Source: Actomonas aquatica (GTDB lineage Bacteria > Verrucomicrobiota > Verrucomicrobiia > Opitutales > Opitutaceae). Taken from it: 64,000 nucleotides of DNA. The position numbers were made by a program, and so were the translations under genes. The notes beneath the pieces are model-generated. The model saw nothing but the letters and a program-made list of their open reading frames with translations. It searched no databases and had not been told where the DNA came from. The stretch lies in NCBI RefSeq assembly GCF_019679435.2, contig NZ_CP139781.1:1612001-1676000 (forward strand), given 5' to 3'. Positions 57,750 to 64,000 of this stretch are shown piece after piece (positions within the stretch are counted from its first letter, which is position 1; each line of letters starts with the position of its first letter).

Positions 57750-60326
57750 CTACGCTCCGCGTCCCGGCCCCTCCGGCCACGGGTGTTTCGGATAACGCCG
57801 CGAGAGCTCCGGGCGGATCTTGTTGGGATACAGGTCCTCCCAAAACGCCTTCAAATCGTCCGTCACTTGGATCGGCCGCTGATTCGGCGCCAGCACCTCG
57901 AAGCGCACCGGCACCCGTCCATGCCCGAGCTTAAACGTCGATTTGATCTCCACCAACTCCTGCACCCGCGCACTTAGGATCGGCGGCCCCTCCTCCGCGT
58001 AACGAATCCGCGCCCGGCGCCCATTCGCCATCTCGATCCGCTCCGGCAAATAGTCATCGAGCACCGCAAGCTGCTCCTTGCGTAGCCACTGCTGCAGCAC
58101 CGGCATGACCGCCTGATCCTTCAGATCGCGTGCGCCAAAACAGCCCAGACACATTTGCTCCACCAGGATCGAACGGTCCTCCGCCGTGATCGGACTCACC
58201 TCCAACTCCGGGAACCACTCCGCCAGACGATTCACGCGCACAATCCAGCGATCCACCACCTCCGTCCACTCACCGAGCTTCAGGTTGCCGGCCATCACCT
58301 CACGCGCCAGCAGCTCCGCCGCCCGCCCTTCATCCGGCATTTCCGCGGTTTGTTTACTCTCCAACACGAGGTCGCGGAAACGCCGCTCACGTTTCACCAC
58401 CACCCGTCGCGTGGTCCCATCGTAAACCGTCGCCAGCTCCTCCACGAAGTCATCGGGAAACAATTCACCCAACCACGCCTCCTCCACCGCTGTCACCAGC
58501 GAGAGCAGCACATTCACCTCCCCGCCCCGGCCTTCGATCTCACTGATCTCCGCCGCGACCAAAAGCGTCGCGGTGTCCACCGCCGACTCTCGCGCCAAGG
58601 TGCCACGTCGCCCATGCACCATTTCACAGCGCAACGTGCCGCGATCGAGTCGCTTGGCCAGTTGGTCACTGAACCCGGCCAACACACACTTGCAGACGTC
58701 TTCGGCCGAACCGCGATCGTCGCCCACCAACAGCCCTTCCCGCTCGGCGATCTTCAGGAACTGTTGAAACAAAGGCCCCACCTGCCGCGCGCCCTGCGCG
58801 TGAATGCCCAAACGACGGCACGAGTCCAAATCGTAGCGCTGTTCATGCGCGTAACTCCACGCCCGCATCAGTCGGAAAAAGTCGCTGCCCTCCTCATCGC
58901 CCAACACGTCTTCGCGCGCCTTGTCGACATCGCGCGCCACCCCGCGCAGCAGGAAACTGCGCCCCTGTGTCAGCGCCGACATCAGCGCCACACTGCGCAC
59001 GCAACCACGCCGCTCCGCTTCGATCATCATGCGCGCATAACGTGGGTGCACCGGGAAACGCAGCATCTTGCGACCTACCTCGGTGATCGCACCCGCCGCC
59101 CCCGCTCGGATCGCTCCCAGATCCGCCAGCAATACCTCCGCTCGCGCCAGCGCCTTTTCGTTCGGCGTCTCCAGCCAGGGGAAACCGGCCACATCATCGA
59201 TGCCGCTCGCCTTCAACGTCAGCACGACCTCCGCCAGATCGAGCCGATGCACTTCAGGCAACTCCTGCGCCGCGCGATCCGCATGATCCCGCTCCGTCCA
59301 CAACCGCAGACACACGCCCGGTGCCGTGCGACCCGCGCGACCCGCGCGCTGATCGGCACTCGCCCGCGAGATCTTTTCGATTAAGAGCGTGTTGATCCCG
59401 CGATTCGCATCGTAGCGGGCTACCCGCGCCAACCCCGCGTCCACCACCGCCGTCACGCCTTCGATGGTGAGCGAGGTCTCGGCCACATTGGTCGACACAA
59501 TGACCTTGCGCCGCGCGCCCCGCGCCACCGCCGCATCCTGCCGTTCCGGCGGCAACTCGCCGTGCAGCGGAAACACCTCAAACTCCCGCAACGCCCGATT
59601 CGCCTCCACTGCCTGCACCGTCCGGTTGATCTCGTAGGCCCCGGGCATGAACACCAACACGTCGCCATCGTTGCGCGCCACCACCTCGGCCACCGCCCGC
59701 GCGGCCACCTCCCACACCGGCTCGCGATCAAAATTCGGCGTGCGCGGCAGGTAGCTGATGTCGACCGGATGCGTGCGTCCGGCCGATTCCAACAACTCGC
59801 ACGGCGACAGGTATTCGCCCAACCGGCCCGTCTCCAGCGTGGCCGACATCACGATGATCTTCAGGTCCGGTCGCGTCTCGCGCTGGATCTGCAGCGCCCG
59901 CGCCAGCGTGATGTCACCGTAAAGGTGCCGCTCGTGAAATTCGTCGAAGACCAGCACGCTCACGCCCTTCAGTTTCGCATCAAAGGACATCTGCCGCAGC
60001 AGCACGCCCTCGGTCACAAACTTGATCTTGGTGCGCGCCGAACTGCGCCCCTCCATGCGTATTTGGTAACCCACTACGCCACCCAGCTCATCACCCTCCT
60101 CGCTCGCCACCCGTCGCGCCAGCATGCGTGCCGCCAGCCGGCGTGGCTGCAGCACCACCGCCTCGCCCGTATCCAGGAACCCATGACGCAACAGCATGCG
60201 CGGCACCTGGGTCGACTTGCCCGACCCCGTCGGCGCCCGCAGCAACACCCGCCCGGTATCGCGCACCGCGCGCACCAGGTCGGCTTCCAGTTCGTAGATC
60301 GGGAGCGAAGCAGGCGAAGAGTCCAA
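57750..60326 (-). CDS. hrpB: ATP-dependent helicase HrpB
   Basis: The 858-residue DEAH-box helicase has APTGSGKSTQ (Walker A, about 31-40), VFDEFHERH (Walker B), VMSATLE (motif III), STNVAETSLTI and RASADQRAGRAGR (motif VI), then the HA2 domain and the HrpB C-terminal domain, ending LYPNKIRPELSRRYPKHPW. HrpB is a nucleic-acid helicase of uncertain substrate. TTG at 60326 places the start just before SLPIYELEADL, as in homologues; a longer GTG start (60398) would overlap the DnaA-box-like cluster. Two overlapping signals at the 3' end: the stop sits at the edge of a heptamer array. Confidence 0.9.
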   Translation of the reverse strand: MDSSPASLPIYELEADLVRAVRDTGRVLLRAPTGSGKSTQVPRMLLRHGFLDTGEAVVLQPRRLAARMLARRVASEEGDELGGVVGYQIRMEGRSSARTKIKFVTEGVLLRQMSFDAKLKGVSVLVFDEFHERHLYGDITLARALQIQRETRPDLKIIVMSATLETGRLGEYLSPCELLESAGRTHPVDISYLPRTPNFDREPVWEVAARAVAEVVARNDGDVLVFMPGAYEINRTVQAVEANRALREFEVFPLHGELPPERQDAAVARGARRKVIVSTNVAETSLTIEGVTAVVDAGLARVARYDANRGINTLLIEKISRASADQRAGRAGRTAPGVCLRLWTERDHADRAAQELPEVHRLDLAEVVLTLKASGIDDVAGFPWLETPNEKALARAEVLLADLGAIRAGAAGAITEVGRKMLRFPVHPRYARMMIEAERRGCVRSVALMSALTQGRSFLLRGVARDVDKAREDVLGDEEGSDFFRLMRAWSYAHEQRYDLDSCRRLGIHAQGARQVGPLFQQFLKIAEREGLLVGDDRGSAEDVCKCVLAGFSDQLAKRLDRGTLRCEMVHGRRGTLARESAVDTATLLVAAEISEIEGRGGEVNVLLSLVTAVEEAWLGELFPDDFVEELATVYDGTTRRVVVKRERRFRDLVLESKQTAEMPDEGRAAELLAREVMAGNLKLGEWTEVVDRWIVRVNRLAEWFPELEVSPITAEDRSILVEQMCLGCFGARDLKDQAVMPVLQQWLRKEQLAVLDDYLPERIEMANGRRARIRYAEEGPPILSARVQELVEIKSTFKLGHGRVPVRFEVLAPNQRPIQVTDDLKAFWEDLYPNKIRPELSRRYPKHPWPEGPGRGA

Positions 60327-60384
60327 GCCCGCCACGCTCGTGCTCCCGCCCGCGTTTTCAAGCCTAAGGCGTGCCAAACCACGG

Positions 60385-60451
60385 TGTGAATAACGCACAG
60401 CTTATTCACCGGTTATTCACCATACTCCTGATGGTGAATAACTTGTGCACA
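60385..60451. promoter_or_regulatory. Cluster of DnaA-box-like nonamers
   Basis: TTATTCACA on the minus strand (60385-60393) fits the DnaA consensus TTWTNCACA. TTATTCACC occurs at 60402-60410 and 60413-60421 (plus) and 60433-60441 (minus), each one base off. TTGTGCACA at 60443-60451 is also one base off. Five such nonamers in 67 bp, two spaced exactly 11 bp apart, lie between hrpB and the structured RNA region. Confidence 0.55.
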
Positions 60452-60499
60452 TCATTTACGTGACTTTTTCGCAAAGATCCGGCACGTTCTGACCTGTTC

Positions 60500-61365
60500 C
60501 TTGATAGAACAGTCAAGCGCACGCCGAAATGAAAAAACCGGTGGAAGCGGAGACTGGGATACGCCCGGGTAACCGGGGAAAGGGAAATCGGAGCTGGTCC
60601 GGTTTACCCCCTCACGCTGAGCGCCCTTCGCGCCCCGCGAGGCATATATCACCAGTTCCTCTGGCCGGGGTCGTGCCCGGTCTAGAATCACGAATCAGGA
60701 ACTGAGCGACGAGCCGCGAAGTAAGAAACCGCAGGCGAGTCGAGTCAGGTGTGGCGGAAGTTTCGAACGCCGCACTGATACGGTGACCCAGAGGGTTCCG
60801 GCTGCTACCGTAAGCCAGCCTGTGGAACGATTTCGGACGGACCGCAACCCGTCGAAAGGCCCTTCCCGAGAGGGAGGCGGCGCGAAAACGAAAACGGCAC
60901 ACAGGAGACCGCAGGAGTCTGGCAAAGCTCGTAACGGTCTCGACAACGGGGCGGGGCGAAAAACGCGTCACCCCATTGCAAGGTAGAAGGCAGCCTGAGA
61001 GGTAAGAGGTCAGACCCGTCCCACGGGGCCAACGCCCGGCCAAAAGCCGGGGCCGACCCCGCGAGAACGGTGCCGATGTGAGGGTAACGTCCTTGCAAGC
61101 ACATCAGCACCTCGTTTGGCGCACCGCTCCCGGCAGGGAGAGGTCGAACCAGGCGCAGAGGCCTCACTCAATAAACTCCGGCCGGTAACGGCCAGAGCGA
61201 TCCCGCCATGAGATCGAAAGCCGCGCATGCCGTGCGGAGTGGCGTCGGGGAGTCTGCAGCCCGCGAAAGCGAGAGCGCCTAATGCAGACCATCGGGAAAG
61301 AGCGCGTGGCGAACGCCCACTCCCCAAATTTGGCCCAGAGAGCTTCGGCTCCCTGGGCCTTTTTT
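60500..61365 (+). ncRNA. Candidate large structured non-coding RNA, family not recognised
   Basis: About 0.85 kb with no credible protein on either strand, full of stems and ending in a strong terminator. Pairings seen: 60535-60541 with 60599-60605; 60564-60568 with 60573-60577 (GTAA loop); 60653-60660 with 60697-60704 (8 bp perfect); 60749-60756 with 60768-60775; 60905-60911 with 60935-60941; nested 61024-61028/61057-61061 and 61035-61040/61046-61051; 61069-61080 with 61100-61111 (12 bp, one mismatch); 61127-61131 with 61136-61140; 61247-61251 with 61321-61325, enclosing 61252-61258 with 61283-61289. Purine-rich joints (GAGGTAAGAGG, GGGAAAG) link them. It does not match tmRNA, RNase P RNA, SRP RNA or group I/II intron signatures as I know them. 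The 5' end is a guess; the 3' end is set by the terminator. Confidence 0.65.
61332..61365 (+). terminator. Intrinsic terminator of the candidate structured RNA
   Basis: A 12-bp stem with one mismatch (61332-61343 with 61348-61359) is closed by a C(TTCG)G tetraloop and followed by six T residues. It is 138 bp before the next start codon. Confidence 0.93.
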
Positions 61366-61503
61366 GTGCCCCCGTCCATCGCACGCCCCACTTCCGTTTT
61401 CTTTCCGCCCGCCATCGCCGGAGGTTTGCAAATTGCCAGCAGATCGCGATTAGCTGCTTCAGAACCCAGCCTCCCGTCCGATCAACGAAACAGAGGATGC
61501 CCC

Positions 61504-62997
61504 ATGCCCCCTGAAGAATCGCCCGCCAAAGCCACCGTCCTCATCGTCGACGACACGGAACGTTCCCGGGTCCTCCTGAATTCATTGCTCGCCCCCGAGG
61601 GCTACAAACTCATCGAAGCCGCCGACGGCTTGGAGGCCATCGAACAAGCCCAGGCCCACGCCCCCGACGTCATCCTCCTCGACGTCATGATGCCGGGCAT
61701 CGACGGCTTCGAAACCTGCCGTCTCATTCGCGAAATGGAAGGCCTCAAGGAGGTCCCCATCCTCATTCTCACCGCCCTCGACGACCGCAAATCCCGCCTC
61801 GAGGGCCTCAAAGCCGGTGCCGACGACTTCATCACCAAGCCCATCGACACCACCGAGCTGCGCATCCGCCTGCGCACCATCACCCGCATCAACCGCTTCC
61901 GAAACCTCTACGAAGAACGCGCCCGCTTCGAACAGGCCATCAACCACTCCCCCGACGGCGTCATCATCGCCAACGGCGAGGGCAACATCACCCTCATCAA
62001 CCCCGCTGCCCGCGACCTGCTCTCCCCCGAGGCGCCCGTAAACGGTAAGTTCTGCGAATTGCTCGCCCCCGACGCCGCCGAACAACTGCGCACCCAGATG
62101 CAGCAGCAAAAAAGCACCGGCCGCAGCTCCATCCTCACCGAATTCGTCTACGGTCGCCGCATCCCCAACCAGGTCGAAATCACCGCCGCCCACCTCGACG
62201 GCGACTCCATCATATTCAACATCCGCGACATCACCGAACGCCAATCCCTCGAAGCGCAGCTCATCAGCATGCAGCGCCTCGAGGTGCTTGGCCAACTCGC
62301 CGGCGGCATCGCCCACGACCTCAACAACATCCTCGCCGCCGTCATGGGCACCGCCTCGCTCATGGAACTCACCTCGCCCGAGGCCGATAAAAAGCACCTC
62401 AAAACCATTCTCACCAGCAGCCGCCGCGGTGCCGAGATGCTGCGCCAGCTCCTCGCCTTCTCCCGCGGCTCCGACACCGACATCGGCGCGGTGGATGTCA
62501 CCGAGGTCGCCCGCGAAGTCGCCGATGTCGCTTCCGAGACCTTCCCTGCCGTGATCGACGTGCGCTTCGAGACGCCCGCCGAAGCGTCCCTGCCCGACAT
62601 CACCGCCAACGCCTCGCAGCTCCACCAGATTTTCATGAACCTCTGTGTGAACGCCCGCGATGCCCTGCTCCCGGGCGGTGGCACACTCACCGTCACCCTC
62701 GGCCGCCGCACCATCGAATCCGTGGAAGGCCTCACCGATTCCTCCGGCGGCAAACCCGGCGATTACCTCACGGTGGCCGTGTCCGACACCGGCACCGGCA
62801 TCCCGCCCGAAGTGCGCCCTCGCCTCTTCGAACCTTTCTTTTCCACCAAACCCCAGGGCCGCGGCACCGGCCTGGGTCTGCCCACCGTCGCCCGCCTCGT
62901 GCACCTGCACCACGGCTTCATCTCCCTCGACAGCACCGTCGGCCAAGGCACCACCTTCACCTGCCACTTTCCCCTCACGCCCCCGGCCTCCGACTGA
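61504..62997 (+). CDS. Response regulator-PAS-histidine kinase hybrid protein
   Basis: The 497-residue cytoplasmic protein begins with a receiver domain (about 10-128: VLIVDDTE, Asp60 in LLDVMMPG, Thr90, Lys112), then a PAS domain (about 138-250, FEQAINHSPDGVIIANGEG), a phosphoacceptor domain with GGIAHDLNN (His271) and a HATPase domain with NLCVNARDAL, VSDTGTGIPP and GTGLGLPTVARL. There is no membrane segment. The N-terminal receiver suggests it is itself controlled by another kinase in a relay. ATG at 61504 begins the receiver domain; the upstream in-frame sequence belongs to the structured RNA. A 7-bp hairpin (63001-63021) follows the stop. Confidence 0.92.
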   Translation: MPPEESPAKATVLIVDDTERSRVLLNSLLAPEGYKLIEAADGLEAIEQAQAHAPDVILLDVMMPGIDGFETCRLIREMEGLKEVPILILTALDDRKSRLEGLKAGADDFITKPIDTTELRIRLRTITRINRFRNLYEERARFEQAINHSPDGVIIANGEGNITLINPAARDLLSPEAPVNGKFCELLAPDAAEQLRTQMQQQKSTGRSSILTEFVYGRRIPNQVEITAAHLDGDSIIFNIRDITERQSLEAQLISMQRLEVLGQLAGGIAHDLNNILAAVMGTASLMELTSPEADKKHLKTILTSSRRGAEMLRQLLAFSRGSDTDIGAVDVTEVAREVADVASETFPAVIDVRFETPAEASLPDITANASQLHQIFMNLCVNARDALLPGGGTLTVTLGRRTIESVEGLTDSSGGKPGDYLTVAVSDTGTGIPPEVRPRLFEPFFSTKPQGRGTGLGLPTVARLVHLHHGFISLDSTVGQGTTFTCHFPLTPPASD

Positions 62998-63000
62998 GCG

Positions 63001-63021
63001 GAGAAACACCGCTGGTTTCTC
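63001..63021 (+). terminator. Hairpin directly after the hybrid kinase gene
   Basis: GAGAAAC/GTTTCTC (63001-63007 with 63015-63021) with a 7-nt loop starts 3 bp after the TGA. There is no T run, so termination may be weak. Confidence 0.5.
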
Positions 63022-63450
63022 AACCGCAGAAATCACCGCGGTTCACAGCAACACCCACTGTAGCCGGGGTCGGTGACCCCGGTTCGCCCTGTGAGTCCAC
63101 AGAGGATAACGAAGCAAAGCAGTCCAAGGTGGATACCGCTACGGATCAAACCGCAGATCACGCCGATAACCGCAGATACCGAGAGGCACCGCTGTTTTAA
63201 CGCAAAGACGCGAAGACAGTAAAGGTCGCAAAGCCGGGTGGACGTAGCGTTGTTTCCCCTGCCTCAACGCACGAGCCCCCGCCTTCGCGCCCTTCGCGCC
63301 CCCCTGCCCCTCGGCATCCCGTATCCTGAATCCCGCATCCCGCCCGCATCCTGCATCCCGCCTCCCCTCGCCTTTCACCATTCTCGATTCACTATTCACC
63401 ATTCCTCCCCCCTTTCAGCTTTCCCGATTTCAGCTTTTCAGCTTTTCGCG
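63021..63450. repeat. Composite repeat element, copy B
   Basis: The modules and order are those of copy A (57283-57747): CCGCAGAA...CACCGCGG...TCACAG; a GTAG hairpin (63060-63082, 8-bp stem CCGGGGTC/GACCCCGG); ACGAAGCAAAGC at 63109-63120; the 32-bp block 63173-63204 identical to 57437-57468; then 7-bp arrays GCATCCC (about 63313-63360) and ATTCACC (about 63378-63410) and an AGCTTTTC-type tail. The 541-bp gap has no gene. Confidence 0.75.
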
Positions 63451-63538
63451 GTTCCTCCCACCCCGCCTTCCGTCTTGCTTTGGCGATAAGCGCCACGCAA
63501 CGTGGCCCTTTTCGCGCTCAACAACCGCGTCTCCGGAC

Positions 63539-64000
63539 ATGAACCAGAACATCCGCAACATCGCCATCATCGCCCACGTCGACCACGGGAAGACCACCCT
63601 CGTCGACAATCTGCTCAAACAGGGCGGAGCCTTCCGTGCCAACCAGCAGGTGGACGAACGCGCCATGGACTCTATGGACCTCGAGCGCGAAAAGGGCATC
63701 ACCATCAAGGCCAAGAACACCTCCGTGCATTGGGGCGACAAGATCATCAACATCGTCGACACCCCCGGGCACGCCGACTTCGGTGGTGAAGTGGAGCGCG
63801 CCCTGCGCATGGTCGACGGCGTGCTCCTGCTCGTCGACGCCTACGACGGCCCGCAGGCCCAGACCCGCTTCGTGCTCCGCAAGGCCCTCTCCCACGGCCT
63901 CAAGGTCATCATCGTCATCAACAAGATCGACCGCGAGAACGCCGACCCCAAGGGCATGTATGAGAAGGTCCTCGAACTCCTCCTCGAGCTCGACGCCAAC
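63539..64000 (+). CDS. typA: Translational GTPase TypA/BipA, N-terminal part
   Basis: The first 154 codons are in the window and the gene runs off the right edge. The GTPase motifs are G1 [11 protein letters not shown]2 region [13 protein letters not shown]3 [11 protein letters not shown] and G4 NKIDRENAD. The start [23 protein letters not shown]-type sequence and the [13 protein letters not shown] segment identify TypA/BipA rather than LepA or EF-G. It binds the ribosome and aids 50S assembly and stress growth. A small hairpin (CCACG, CAA, CGTGG) followed by CCCTTTT lies about 30 bp before the ATG. Confidence 0.95.
   Translation, partial: MNQNIRNIAIIAHVDHGKTTLVDNLLKQGGAFRANQQVDERAMDSMDLEREKGITIKAKNTSVHWGDKIINIVDTPGHADFGGEVERALRMVDGVLLLVDAYDGPQAQTRFVLRKALSHGLKVIIVINKIDRENADPKGMYEKVLELLLELDAN

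Noticed and set aside
57412-57934. Plus-strand open frames in the composite repeat
   Set aside because: They are read-through of tandem repeats (Ser/Pro/His-rich) and run into the hrpB gene on the other strand.
60494-60512. LexA box of the Verrucomicrobia type
   Set aside because: The half-sites fit but the spacer is 7 bp instead of 4 bp.
60612-61043. Minus-strand 143-codon open frame antisense to the structured RNA region
   Set aside because: Residue use is Arg/Ser/Pro-heavy with no domain pattern, and frame and stems overlap. It looks like a chance frame opposite a structured RNA.
60500-61365. RNase P RNA, tmRNA, SRP RNA, group I or group II intron as identity of the structured region
   Set aside because: GGTAAGAG near 61000 recalls RNase P, but the universal GAGGAAAGTCC and ACAGAACCCGGCTTA-type blocks are absent. 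tmRNA tag and tRNA-like ends, intron P7 and domain V motifs are also absent.

Overview
The window is high-GC DNA that fits a free-living Verrucomicrobiota bacterium, most probably an Opitutaceae-like lineage. That placement is inferred from gene content and codon use: fused SecDF next to YajC and RecJ, a Xanthomonas-type TonB receptor, a NirA/diflavin/NasA nitrate cluster and several sensor kinases. No rRNA or tRNA gene is present to confirm it. Shine-Dalgarno sequences are often weak or absent, and GTG/TTG starts occur.

Layout. 1-6.1 kb (mostly minus): start of an aspartate aminotransferase-type gene, a ribbon-helix-helix protein with a histone H1-like tail, an inositol monophosphatase, an FmdB-like protein, a DUF3179 protein, DNA polymerase IV and two small DUF4252-type proteins. 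6.2-18.4 kb: a Ski2-like helicase, a hybrid histidine kinase with a solute-binding sensor domain, a glycine-zipper lipoprotein, YebC, a TonB receptor followed by a purple acid phosphatase, a small membrane protein and a TrpF-like protein. 18.5-30.1 kb: UvrA, then a DUF1302-DUF1329-YCF48-MMPL export-type module and a polytopic glycosyltransferase-like protein.

30.1-46.4 kb is a complete nitrate assimilation island: a divergent LysR regulator, a cytoplasmic NasS-like sensor, an NrtABCD-type importer, an outer-membrane porin, NirA nitrite reductase, a CysJ-like diflavin reductase, a fused DmsB-DmsC-type iron-sulfur/membrane-anchor protein and the molybdenum nitrate reductase NasA. Nitrate would cross the porin, be captured by NrtA, imported by NrtBCD and reduced by NasA (electrons probably from quinol through the fused anchor protein), then NirA (electrons probably from NADPH through the diflavin protein) would make ammonium.

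46.5-60.4 kb: a chemoreceptor, a secreted phosphodiesterase, a REP-rich spacer, RecJ-SecDF-YajC, arginine decarboxylase, a glutaredoxin-like protein and HrpB. 60.3-61.5 kb carries no credible protein gene. It has a cluster of DnaA-box-like nonamers followed by roughly 0.85 kb of intensely structured sequence ending in a textbook terminator: a candidate large structured RNA. The window closes with a response-regulator/histidine-kinase protein and the start of TypA/BipA.

A second theme is dispersed short repeats: degenerate 7-bp tandem arrays, GTAG/GTGG-led REP-like hairpins, ACAGA-rich palindromes, and a composite of all three found twice. They fill spacers, supply start codons for several genes and lie inside one coding sequence at its domain linkers.
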